This document shows positions 23,101 through 36,600 of a DNA stretch of 64,000 nucleotides, in pieces. Below the pieces are notes generated by a model, which was not told where the DNA came from, made no database searches, and saw nothing but the letters and a program-made list of their open reading frames with translations. Source of the stretch: Lagopus muta (Eukaryota > Chordata > Aves > Galliformes > Phasianidae). The translations under genes and the position numbers were made by a program. How positions within the stretch are numbered: the first letter of the stretch is position 1; every line of letters starts with the position of its first letter. Location of the stretch: NCBI RefSeq assembly GCF_023343835.1, contig NC_064439.1:24554933-24618932 (forward strand). The letters are read 5' to 3'.

Positions 23101-26100
23101 ATGTTGGCACCTGCAGGTTTTCCTTCTCCCAGGTGCTGCTCAGCTCTGCAGCCATCTCCTCTCCCTTCAGCTACTGGCAGAGCTGAGCCGTGCCTGCCTC
23201 CTTGCTCACAGCTCCCGTGTTGCTTTTCATGTCCCCCTTTCCTTCCAGAGGAGCAGGATATCCTGGCAGGAGTTCTGCCCACCATTCTGACTGGTGCTAT
23301 GCAAACTCTGGCTTTTATGACCTGTTCTATAGAAGGGTGGTGAGATGAGTATGCTTTGTTTCAGTGTTAAAATATATTACTTCCTTCCCTTGGGAAGTTC
23401 CCTTCTGTGTCATATATACATGCCTTTTTTACTGCTGTTATAGGTTGTTTGCCTTTCTCCTTTCAGTTATATATCCCTGTTAATGTACAATTGGTTTTAA
23501 GGGCATCAATCCCTCTCTGCTCAGTAACTGTTCCCACTGACTGCTGAACTCGGATCAGGTTTTGTTGCTGTGCAGAGGGTAACAGCTACTGGCACGGGCC
23601 TGCTGGTTACAAAGGTTGCTTACCTCTGACAAAGAGTAGGCAGCTGCTATTGAAAACTCCATAGCATTATTATGGGCAAGAATATGATCCAAGCCAATTT
23701 TTGTGCATGAAAGCTCTGAAGTGTTTTCATACAGACCTGTGCCATATGTAAGTCCACAGCTTAACAATTCCTATGTGATTCCTAAAGAACAGGAAACAAA
23801 TACATGAGGAGGGAAACACTTTCCCTTGATGTTCAGTTCAGCATCATACAGAGATTTAGCATTTAATCACTGTTTCATAAATACATCTGGTCCATGTTAG
23901 ATGGAAGAAGTAAAGAGGATAAAGAAGGCACAGTTAAAGAAATGCAGTATCCAAAGTCTTTTCTCCAAGGCCCATGGAGGATGATGCCCAAACAAACACT
24001 TGGCACCCTATGACCTGGGCAGTGCTGTTTAAACAGATTCACCTCTTGTTCATTTGGGGGCATCATTTATTCCTCTGTTTGAGCCTCATGAAAAAATGCT
24101 GGTATTTATGAAAGGTGACATGGTTATGGAATGCAATGCAATGTTTCTTTTTTCTTGTCATTTTGTGCTAATCTTGCTATTAAAAAGGTTTGCATCTGTT
24201 TTAGTATTTCATAAATTGCTTTTGTCATCCAACTAAACTGAATTCTGGATACTGGATTTGAGACATAGCCAAGAGAAAAGTCTCTCGATATCTCCTCCAA
24301 GTTTGAAAGTATGTTGATACTGCACTTCAGTACTGTTTTAAGTTTTGAATCCACCTTTTCAGTCATTTTGAAACCTTCTTGTTCTTTCATTTCCTCACAC
24401 TTTGTGTTTATTCCCATCTTGCTGAATTTATTTGGACATCTGTTCACTATTAAATTCTCCAGCACACAGATATAGTTGGGTGATATTGCACAAGCTGTAT
24501 TTCTGAGCAGGAACTCAATCCTTCCATGATCTTTTCACATCACTAGTAGGAAGTTTACTAGCTTGAAACCTTTTGTCTGACTTGCTGATTATTCCCAGCC
24601 CTGTACATAGCTGGATATCACAAGAGACAATCCTTTGCAGTATATTTTGAAGCTATTTACTTTTCTGATTAAAAAAAAAACCAACAACAAACAACCAGGC
24701 CCATTGAAGTTGCATTCTTCTATAGCACTGAATCCCTTCATTTTCAGGCTTCTACAGAGTATGTAGCACAACGTATTGTCCTTGTGTTCCAGTGCTTCTT
24801 TTCCAGACAAGATTAATCGCGGCTTCATGGTTGTTTTTCTTCTTGAGTGACCATCATATTTCATTCTGAGTATAAAAACAGTGGCATTTTTGGAGGCTAC
24901 CATCAGTTTTTTAGTTTCTAATTTGAAACTCACTAACAAAGCTAATTTTTTTTTGAAAAAAGTATTTAATTCTCCTAAAATTCAAGCACCTCATTTCATA
25001 GAATAAGGTTAGTGCCTCGTTTGCTATAAAGAAGTTCATTTTGCATGGTATATGCTATCTTTTGGGCACCTGGGGAAAAAAATGTGCAAGCATTGCTTAA
25101 ACGTATTAAGATCTGTTCAGACTGTATATACAGATCATAGGTTTTCTTGTCTACAAAGGAATAAGAATGCCAGACTCGTTATCAGATGTTGCTTTCCATT
25201 TTAATTACAGACTCATAATTCTCAGTTTTAATGATAATTCATTAGGATTATTGCTAAAAGTAGAAAGAATGTACGTAAACATTTATATGCATTTTTCAGT
25301 TCTTTTCCTTTTTTACTTAATAGCATATTATCAGAGTGAAATACATATGTATTTAAACACAGAGACCCTGAGAAACTGAAATTTGCTTACTTGCCATAAA
25401 GGACATGAAGAATCCTGGTTTTAATGTAATTTCAAATGAAAGTCCCACCCTTGTAAGTGAAAAGATTATACTGGTGTTAATATAAACGTGCTTTAATGGG
25501 AAAACCCTCCCCTCTAATTAATTTTGCTGTGGCATTGACATTCACAAGAGGTAGTCTAATTAGTGAAAATCTTAAATTATGACACTAAATGCTGTCATAA
25601 GAGTGCTAATGTCAGAGCTATTTACTCTTGTTTAAAACTAGAGCACATTTTTTCCTTCCAAGAGAATAAGAGACCTCTGCCATTAAATGCCGTGTGAACA
25701 CTTCCAGCATTTTAATCCTAAAAATCAAATCTTATCCTTGCCACATTAGTATTATCAAATTACTATGAGTTTGAAGGGAAAAGGTATGTTCCCATGCATG
25801 TGTATGTGTAATAAAGTTATTGTTATGATGTTACAGATAACATATGCTGTGCAGGAATCTAATGAATGTGAATTCCACAGTGGCGAAAGCAGTGGAGCAT
25901 GGTGGCAATATATTCATGTTCACACATCATTTTAGATTCTTCTCAGCCACTTCTTCCTTAATACACATGAACTTCTTGCTTTAAAAACTCCAAATGGCAG
26001 TAATTTCTAGAGGAATGAGGAATCGATTAGTTTTCTTGGAGCGTTCAGAAAGAAATATGCTATAGAATATATATCAACAGATTTTTCCTGTACTGAAAGA

Positions 26101-26959
26101 TGAAACAGAACTTAATACAGTGTACTGGGGAGGAGATAATGTTTTTTGTAAAGGAAATTATGCACTATGGATAAGCAAGCTCTTTGAAGACCATCGCTCA
26201 ATGAGTATGTGGGCCTAAGGCAGTGAGTAAGTCTGTCTGGATTTCTAAAAGATAAAGTCTCTCACCAGAGGAAAATTATATTGGATCAAGAGGAGAAGTC
26301 TTCTGATTTAGAAACAGTGAAAAGGAAAGGGAATAAATGGCTGCTGGAAAGAAGGCATTGGAAGATGCGTGCTACAATGGTCTGTCCTACTCAAAATGAT
26401 CATAAGTGATCTAGTGAAGGGAGTAAAAAGTGAGATGACCAAGTCTGTGACAATATTATCTTTCTCTAGAGTAGAAAAGGAAAGGGGTGACTGCAAGAAA
26501 TTGTAGAAGAACATTGTGATGTTGACAGAATAAGGTGTGAGTGGAAAAGGAAAAGTGAGTTTTGAAGAGTGTGAAATTGTACATATGAGAAAAATGATCC
26601 CAAATCCACGTATAAAATGATGGCTTTTCAGCTAATCCTTAAAATGAGGCCTTGGAATTTTGATCTGTGAATATGTCACCTTAATTCTCAGTAATAGTAA
26701 AGAAAACCCAACAAACTCAAATACAACATGAGAAACTGTAAGATAAGGAGTAAAAAGCAAAGTAGACAACTACTGTGTCACTGTATAAATTCATGACTAT
26801 GAAGGGCAATTCTGCTCCCACCATCTCAGAAAGGAGTAAAACCTGATCGAAGGTGTAAATAATACGTATGCACAGTATTGGAGACAATTAAGTATTATAT
26901 CTTTTTAGCCTGGAAAAGAAGTGCTTGAAGGAGAAGAACGCGATGGAGAGAAAACTTAC
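20200..26959. other. Intergenic gap between the 3' ends of C1GALT1 and COL28A1
   Basis: No gene is supported on either strand. It must contain the COL28A1 3' UTR (minus strand), because the last recognised COL28A1 exon ends at 26960. I cannot pick its polyA site: reverse-strand AATAAA candidates are distant (24067 and 24427). The part 25150-25780 is AT-rich with several TAATTA-type motifs and no sign of a repeat family, so it may be a conserved non-coding element. Open frames here are short and motif-free. Confidence 0.5.
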
Positions 26960-27132
26960 TTATTCATCAATGCAGGTTCCTTGACATTCTTCTTGTGTTT
27001 CAAATCTATTGTTGGTACCATTACAACCTCCATACCAGAACTGGCCACAAGAATTGGCATTCTTGTCATAATACCATTTCACCACATAGTTCCGGCAATC
27101 ACCTGGTTTCATAGGTTCCAAGCACCTGGGAT
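26960..27132 (-). CDS. COL28A1: COL28A1 exon W (Kunitz/BPTI domain and stop)
   Basis: 173 nt including TAA at 26962-26960. The domain has all six Kunitz cysteines in the right spacing ([32 protein letters not shown]) and the typical WYYD and FWYGGC motifs. The P1 position, after the second Cys, is Arg, so trypsin-like proteases are the likely targets if it is inhibitory at all. Acceptor TATGCTTTCAG, entered in phase 1, as is usual for Kunitz modules. Directly after the stop comes GTAAGTTTTC, a perfect splice donor, so a spliced 3' UTR exon is possible. Confidence 0.95.
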
Positions 27133-30100
27133 CTGAAAGCATATCTTTAAAAGTTAACTTGGATTCTGGTATCAGTTACATTACCCTATCCCTCCATTAC
27201 GTTACCCTATCCGTCCATTATTTTTTTAGAGCATCTTTTTTTTTTCTTCCTCATAATGCCTGGAATATATACACAGCTCAGATTTGTAGCCAAATTCCAT
27301 TTCAGTTAATGAGATATACGAATAGATCTAAACAAACACATGACTGGTTTGGAATCAGGCTACCTAAATTCTGATGCAAGACTCAAATGGGCATTTAAAT
27401 ACTTAAGCACAATCAATACACAAGGGCTGTTGTATAGGTTTGAAACTCTGAGTATGGTGGCTGCAGCCAAAACACCCAGAAAAACAAAAGATGATAAAAT
27501 CCAGTAACTATATGAAGGTGGGAGTAGGGATTTTTGGTTGGTTGATTTTGGTACAGATCTGCTATCCAATATTCAGACAACAGTACGTACCTTTTTGAGG
27601 TTTTGCTACCTGTGATTGCTGTGCTGTTGCGTGGCGATCTTTAGCAGCGGTAATATTGAGCAGAGGGTTGACAACTGGACTCTGACGTCTGATTTCATCT
27701 GTGTTGGAAAATGGAGGGAATCTCGATTCTCTGAGAACAGAGGTGGTCACCGTATGATCCTGAGCAGACGGCAGCGGCTTGGTATACCTGGTCTGTGGTG
27801 GGCTATGCTGCAAAAGGAGTCAAAATCTGTTAACATTCTGTCAGAGCTCAAGTGTGAAGAGAAAAAGAATGAGAGCATTATAAAGGAAAGTAATTGTATT
27901 TTTTACACACATTACTTCGCAATAATGGCAGGTGGGTTCAGACCTTGTTCTAGTGATTTCTCAGTAAGAGACCATGATTTTAACAAATGCATTTTCTGGT
28001 GCTGACAGCTAAATGAGAAGATAAAGTAATTCCTTCCATTTAGTCACTAAGCTGAATTAGTTCCATTGCCGTAAAATTTCAGCCAGTGCTTATTTGTAAT
28101 ATAAACTAAAAAAGCAAGGAACTATGAGGTAAGTCTCTGCTTTCAGATGTCTATTACACTCGCTGGTAAAGAGCTGAAATCAAGTCTGTCAAAGAAAGGG
28201 AAATGGTAGGCAAGAGGAACAGGATACTTGTTATGTTACTGATAGAAAAACACATTCATCAAAGATGATCCAAAGATTTTTCTAAATGTGGAATCCCTTG
28301 AATGCAGCAAAAATGTGCAAATCTTGTGTTGAGGAAATCACATCCCAATACTAAGATTGTCTCAAGAGATGCATACTTGCTGTCTTAAATCAAGTGACAA
28401 ATCACTCTTTTTCCTGTTTCTGGCTGCCTAACATCCACTTGCTTATTATCAGAATTGTAGGGTTTTCCTTGACCAAAATGTTCAGAAGGTAACAGACCTC
28501 TTCAGGTGAAGATTATTATCTAAAAATGTGCCTCTCCAGTGTTTTACTATATTCAAGAAGCTCTGCATGTTTCTTAGTAAAGTATGGTAGAAGTGACTGC
28601 ATTTATCCATACATCTCATAATCTACTGAAACCAGGAAGGAAGAAACTCGATACTATATTTAACATCTTCCCATTTACAGGACTGTACTGACGTGTCACT
28701 CAGTTTAAGAAAACTCCTTTTAGCCACTGGTACTTTGAAACCCAAAGTCTAACTGAAATGTGAATAGACAGTTCATCCAATCCTTTCAATGTTGCATTTC
28801 ACAGATGTACAAAAAGATAATGTTTATTGTGATGGTAATTAAATTATTAAGATTCAGCTATAACTAACCAAAGCCAATCAGATCCAAGCATATGAGCATC
28901 TAATTAGTTAGAACTATTCATATTTGTGATTCTTATAATAAAATATATAAATGTCAGCATCTATAATACCAGCTTGACATTTATTTTCCCTATTATTTTC
29001 CTTAATGATGCAGGTACAAAGCTGATCCTCTGTGTCACACAGATCTGCATGGAGGTATTACAGGGCCCAAACCTAAATCACTTAGACTGTATCTGTCATT
29101 CAGGGAAATGAGACTGAACTTTGAAAGTGAAGTTGATTTATGTAATTACCAATCATATTACACACACAATGATCCAAAGGGTTAGTATTGGCTAATAATG
29201 GAGGAGTTCACTGACTTCACCATATATCAGTAATATTTATATACAGCATTCAATTCACTTAATGTTTAAATGTTGGTACAGTGGCCTACAATATCCATTC
29301 CACACAGCTACGGAGGATCATACAGAAAATATTTCAAAATTTATTTCAGCACATTATGGAGGCAAGCATCTGTTCCATGTTTATCATCAGCTATTTTCAG
29401 GCAAAGCAATTAAAACACTCTAGAGTGTTTGTACTGAACTACTGTAAAGGTGACAAATGTCCTCTGATACTAAGACAGCGACTGAAAAATACCAAAGACC
29501 TATTAAGAGAATTAAGTTGATGCACACCTGCAGAAAATATTTATCTATTGCACTAAAAAACCACCTGTCCTCTCTGTCTGTACAACAACTCCATGTCGGA
29601 GAATGGACAAACACAGGACAGGAGAAATTAAAACTGGAGAATGAAGAGTAATGTGAGCAAGGAGTCCTGGAAACACAGTCCAAGCAAAGCTGGAAGCTTA
29701 ATGATACTTACAGGGCATCACCAGGAGAAGCAACTTTGCACTGACAGTTGCATAAATAAATGCCTTGCACACTATCTGCCTGCATAGGCGCGCATCTGAA
29801 ATATTTCCAATTCACTTTGAAAATGAATCAGAAATACAATAATACAGATTGTTGTCATTTATTGCAACAATGACACACTATTACCTTCTTTTTTTTTTTT
29901 TTTTTTGTAAACTATTTTAAACAAGTTCACTCTAACTTTAAATTTCTCTTCAGATTTTTTTGAGATATTACCCATGTATTAAAAGATTGGCAAATGGTGT
30001 AATAACATATGAATGTCAACAAAGAGCTACACCTTTTAAAAAACATTCAGTAACTTACTGAGTAACTGATTCCTTCTTTATGGGGCACTGAAGTCTCTGA

Positions 30101-30634
30101 AATTGTCACTCGAGTCAACTGAGTGTTAGTAACTTCATTAGGCAATTCAGGTTCTGGACTTGGAGGTGGCGATAGAACATTTTCTTTTCTACTGTAAATT
30201 TCAGACACATTATCACAGATTTTTGTGATGAGTTTATCTGCAAGAGCTGAAAACATCAACAAATGATGAAATTTATTAAGACTAATAAAGAAAAGTCACA
30301 ATGATTCTCCACAAGCTTTTAGTGCAGAATTAACCACAACTTATAATGACAGTGACTTGTGAAAGACTGTTTTCTGAAGTTATACCAAAACTCAGATTGG
30401 AATGAATAAAATAATGCACTCTCAGAACTAACAGATTTTAAATACCTCTAGTTCTTTTTTGGAAACAACAGATAAAAACACCAAAACTCATTTGAAGCAT
30501 AAATTATAGCTCAACAGTCTAGAGAGAAAAACAGGACGATGGAAAGAATGTGTTTATGTGTAAAAAGTAAGAAGATAAATTGAGTTACAGATCCTATTTC
30601 TTCTCACAAAAAAAAAAAAAAAAAAAAAAAAAAT

Positions 30635-30676
<42 letters not shown>

Positions 30677-33600
30677 TTCAGTGACTGGGAATACTTGAAT
30701 GCTGGAGCCAGAGCTAGAGCTGTAATTTTAATCCTAGCTGGCACCAGAACATTAGTGCAGATTCTGTTCTCATCATTAATGCCTTAAACGCATTAACTTA
30801 AGCCCATCCACAGGCTCAGTGTAGCAAAATGAGTTTATGCTCAGGATAAATATAGTTTATAGGGTTAGACTGCAGTTAGTTGAAACCAATGTTTGTTTCT
30901 TCCACTGGTTATTATAGGTTTCCTCTGTCTTTTATCTCTGATTCCACATATGGCCACAGGATTTTTCAAGTCTGTTTGAAATAAATAATGCAGAATAAAG
31001 CAGACCTCATCCCCTTGTTGATATTCCTTCACCACCCTAGAATCAGGATGAAAGCCTAGAATTTCCTATGACTTTTAAAAGAAAATGAGTGTATATAAAA
31101 GATGGTGAAGGGACTGCCAGAGACAGCCATATATGAAAGAGAAAGAGACAGAGATGGTGTGCCAAGATGGAAGGAAATTCTTTTGGGGCTGAATCTGTGG
31201 CTCTACACACTGTGTAAGGGAAAGCTGATGGAAGCTCTCAGCAAAGAGAAGTGCCCCAAAGAAGGCCTCAACTCTGAAAATCATTGTTTGTTGGTTTTCA
31301 TTGTTTCTACAAGAGGTAAAAGTTTGCCAAAAGTTTCATTTGGCCAAAGAGCAAGGGACACTGAAAACCAATCTGTGTCCAAAAGACAGGCATCAGCTGC
31401 CATTCACTGAGCATGTATGGACTGCCTTGACTTGTTTGGGGAAGGCCAAACACTTTTATTTGCTTATTTCAAATATTCTCCTACATAGTTTCTTTTACCT
31501 GAGAGTGTCTTGAAGTCCTCTATCGGGTAAAAATGGTCTTCATCAGGGTCTGTTGCAATGAGATACATTTCTTTCAGGAAATCACCATAATGTGGATCAG
31601 TTTCTTGAGCAATTCCAATGACAAATATCTCAATATTTGCAGCATGTGCTTCCCTTACTACCGTTTCCAGGTGCACTTCGTCACGAGCGTCTGCTTGTCC
31701 ATCTGTTACTACCACAGCAACTTTTCTTACTGCTGGGCGTGCTGCCTGAAATAGGTTAATGGCTTTTTTAATGGCAGAAGCTGTATACGTGCCTTCTCCT
31801 AAGTAGAGCATTTTATCAACAGCAGATTTCAGAGATTCTTTGGTTGTGTATTTCTCTAGAGAAGATACCAACTCCACTTTATGGCTGAAGTTGATAACGC
31901 CAATGCGAGTTTTAGCGTGGTTGGCCGAAACCTCATCAATGACTGTTTTCATAAATGTTTTGGTACTGATGAAGTTGTCTGGTCCGACACTTTCTGAACT
32001 GTCAATGACAAATATAAGTTCCAGCGGTGTTATTCTACATCTGGTACCGCAACCTGGAAGAAGAACCATTTCAGATATTTTGTGAGAAACCACCTTCCAA
32101 TTATATAAATGAATTGAACTCAAATAACAGATTTACAGTCACACAAACATGAAGAGGAGATATCCATTCAAGCAACATAAATTCAGTTTTAGAGCTATTT
32201 TTTTTTTCCCATACTGGGATGCTTACCACATATCTCATTGATAAGTCTTATGACCTCTTCTCTCTGAAAAAAATAAAAAAAGTATTAATTAACCCGCTGT
32301 GTGTTTTAAGAATGCTGAAATGGTCAACTTATTTACCTACACCAATGCAGGGAATACAGTGCCCCTATATCAGCCTTGTTTAATATCACAAAATCTATAA
32401 ACACATTCCAAAATAAATTTCTAACATTTAAATTAGTTCATATACATACTTACTGAAAGACCCGGTTCACCTTTTGCTCCCCAAGCTCCCTGAAAATGTG
32501 TAGAGTGAGATAGTTACCAAAATCCAAGTTCATCACATTTCTGCTGTGTAAAATGAAGTAATGTACAATGTCTTTTACCTTTGGTCCTGGAGGCCCTGGG
32601 TCTCCCATCTCTCCCTTAGCACCTTTTCTTCCTGGATCACCTTTATCTCCGTAGTCTCCCTAATTTAAATCAGTCACATTAAACCCAATCCACAACTCCA
32701 GTTTTGTTGGTAGTAAGAGCTGGAATTATAGCTCAACTAGTTTTTAAGATTAAATTTCTGAGCTTTATCCTGTGGCTGATTTACTTAAGCAGAGCATCTT
32801 AGAGAAAGAAAGTACTGTCAACATAAATACCTTCAAGAAATTTTTATCAGTAAAGAGTGAAGATAAATTTATGCTGATTATGAAATTATATAATTTTTAG
32901 TCTTCTTTGATTTTCTTGAATTCTAAACTGGCCCATGTTAATGCAAATCTATGGAGAGACTTAACTGCTTGAAATATGCCAACATATTGAAACTCACATC
33001 AGCTTTGTGCAGAACTCACATGAAATACTGTGAGCTTGCCCAGAGAAGAGATACCTGGATTGCTACATACATTGGAAAATACATAGTTACGTCATTAGAA
33101 ACAAATTCTTCATTTTTTTTTAAATTTGAGTGAATAGATCTGGAGAAGATCTGAACCCCTAGAAGAGAAGGTGTTCAACCTTATTGCATTTCAGCTACTG
33201 CAGGTATGAAATACACTACGGAAAGGAGTCTGGATCTTAATTAGAAATGTCTTCAAAAAGATGACTGTGCACGACAGTTTTTTTTTTTCTTCTCTCTGGC
33301 ATTTACTGATCACCTAATATTTCATGTGAAATTTCAGTTCTGTGAAGGGAATGCCCATTTCAATATTGTTACTCATTGCTACCCAGACAATGGAATCATT
33401 TAGATACCATTCCCTGTTACAGCATTTGCCAGTATGATTGCTATCAATTCTGTGGAACCCTTTTGACTCCCTGAGTCTTATTCTGATCTTATTCAAACCT
33501 GAAAATTGCATAGCTCCTCCACAGTGTTAAGGAAATCTCCACTACGTAAGCTCTTGGAAAACACTTGCTGGTCTATTTTCACAAAATCATAATATCCAGC

Positions 33601-36600
33601 TAATAGTACTACTTTGCATTATTTGTCTGTGAATTCTATCTAACCTCATCAAAATTAATGTCAGCACAAGAAACAGCAAATACAATCTACTGATGCTAGA
33701 TGACGGTGATGCTAGTATTCTCATGCACACAAATATGCTAAAAACAGATCTGTTTGGTTTTTGATACATTCAGAAGAAAATAGGTAAATAAAATTCCTAC
33801 TGAACTAAACTTTTTTTTGGTGACAAGTCTGCTTTTTTAATAACAAACAGCAAAATTGAGAATTTGGAGAGATTTTTGGTCAAAGCCTGGCAAATAAACA
33901 GACATTTTGATTTTATAATAGCTAAAAACTATATGAATATAGCAGAATGCATGTTTTTACTAGTATTTCCTCCTGCTAACAGGTAAGAGCTCGTTCCATA
34001 TATTACTTCAGAGCCTGATCTTAGTGATGGTTAAGATTTTCACAGATTCCAAAGCTGACAATAAGTGGTAAGCACTTGTCTTGCCAACTGTATGAGGCAG
34101 TTTTTTGCTTTTTTGCTTTGCTTTTTATCTATCTTCAAAGATCTGTCACATTAAATCAACAATAAAGAAAATAAAACCTTTCTTTCCTTATTGCAAGGAT
34201 TTACCTTTGGTCCAGGAATGCCAACTCCTATTGACCCCTTTGGCCCATGTAAACCTGGATTTCCTTTTTCTCCCTAAACAGAATATGAAAAGTAAGTTTA
34301 ATGAAAAATAAAGGTAGAATCCATGCTGTGTCTATTCAGTTTATGACATCCTGCATCATACAGAAAGCCAGATACTTGTATTAGGAAATGAAACGTGTAA
34401 TTTTCAACATAGAATTGCTCTGAATCTGAAGAAATGAAGAAATGAACAATTGAGTATGAATCACAATGCACTTTGATAAAGTATACAATGAAGACTACGT
34501 TCCTGTTTAATTAAACACAATATTGACGTTACGCTGACATGAATGAAAGACAAAAGTAGTGAGTTTCACACAATGAGGTTCAGTTATTCATCCAGCCTAC
34601 AAGTGGGAAAACAAAGTCCAACTCAAAGGTTCTCTAGGCATACACACCTAGGATCTCTTTAGGATTGACTTAATTTTTCTGATTTTAAGTAAATGAGGTC
34701 TCTGTTTTTCACAATGTGGAGAGAACACATTTCTGCTGAGACTTCAGATGACAGGATCAATCTGGCTACAAAGTGCAAATTTGTTTTGTAAGGATTGTTC
34801 TGCATGTCCTGCTGTGCAAACAGAGACTTGAAAAGCATGTTCACAGTAGCAGGATGAGGACATAGCACACTGAAAACCACAGCTATCATAAAATAAGTAC
34901 AGAAAATCCTTCACAGCATGTGGGTTCCAGAAACTGTTCTGTTCTCTTTAACAGGGTAAATAATCTTTTCAGATAAAATACTGTATACGTTTTAAGCACA
35001 GTTAGAGACATTTAGATTCCCTGATACAAAAAAACTTCCCCCAAATTCACATTTGTAGCATAACAGCAATGCCCTGTGCAAATATTAGAAACTGCTCTAG
35101 GGAATATCAGTGAGATCACCTATTGCCTGCAGTAAACCTAGCTTAGGCATATCTGCATAGACCAGTACAAGTCTAGTGAGTTATATTTTTCAGTCAAGAG
35201 CTCAGACTGTCTCACACATCCCATACTCCTACTAGGATAGGTAAAGTGGCTGAAGTGGCTATTCTGCTCATAGTGGACAGAGAAATACACAATTTTCAAG
35301 ACTCCAGTCTTCACAGTAGGTATACCAGTGCTTTTGGTGAACTGGTGGACTGATCATTTCTGCTGGAGTGGATAAGAGAATTACGGATTTCTTCAGGTGG
35401 AGAAGCAGCTACGTGATGCACAACCAAGTCAGACAATTTCTCTTCCCATGATTGGCTCTCTTGAGCTGAAAGTTCACATGGAGTTAGACAGTGAGATGCA
35501 CCTTCCTATAAGAGGCAGTATACTAGGAGTCAAAGTCAGTGGGTGCTTTTTTTTCCTGTTCAAATCCCAGATTTCACTGAGAACCTGCTGAAATGGGAGC
35601 CTCTGACTGCACAGGTGAGCTGTGGTTTTGCCCTGTACTAGGCAAAGGCACCTACCACACTCCAACACATCTTCACCAAAGGCACTGCCTGAAGAGCCCT
35701 ACCCTGTGGGAACCTCTCAGATCCACTAGACCCAACACAGGGAGCTCAAAACCTCTGCTCCTTGTCAGGACTACATACCACTGCCCTGCTAATCATTAAC
35801 TTCTTGCCTCTGGAAAAAGAACAACTCTCCCATTTCCGCACTCCACAATTTCTTACAGCTAGAAAGAACAGGCATTGTTAAGTAGACGTTGACTACTGGA
35901 AAAGAAACTGCAGCAATGCACTAGGAAAAACCTAATGCACTAGGAAAAAGAATGGGTTTTCCTACAAATAGGAAATATTAATAAGGCAGTGGAATGCACA
36001 AAGGAGTTTATTGGCATTCTTAAATGCTCAGTGAGTATTTAATTAACTTAAAGCTACTTTTCAGCAGGATTGTACTTCACAGGTCTTCTATATAGGTTAT
36101 TAATGCAAATGACTTTTAAACACAGTGAAGTAGCATGCCAGCCCGTTTCAATGCTTGCTGTCCAGCACTGGGAAAGACTGCTCTTCCTAATCAGTCATGA
36201 TAGAACTGCCTGATTAACTTCTTTACAGATTTGTAGAGCACAAACACATGAACCAGAATTAGAATCTGCTTTGTACTCCAGTAGTCTGTCATTAACAATA
36301 AATGTCAGATCTAAGAAAACTATAGATTTATTGAAGTCCTTTGACAGTTTGCCAGTTAGGATGGCATTTAGGCAACAAAATCGAAAGAGACCTACTTTTC
36401 TAAAAAAATCAAGCCTATGCAGCTGACTTTAATCACAGACACACGTGAATTTTATCCTTCAAATGTCAACTGCAGAACCAAATCCTGCTTCCTCTACTTG
36501 TGTAATTGATCATCAACAGAAAGGATTTGTAATAGATACCATAAGAAAACATTTAGTAACTAAGCAAGAAGTATATTGCATAAATTTTTAATTATTTGTC

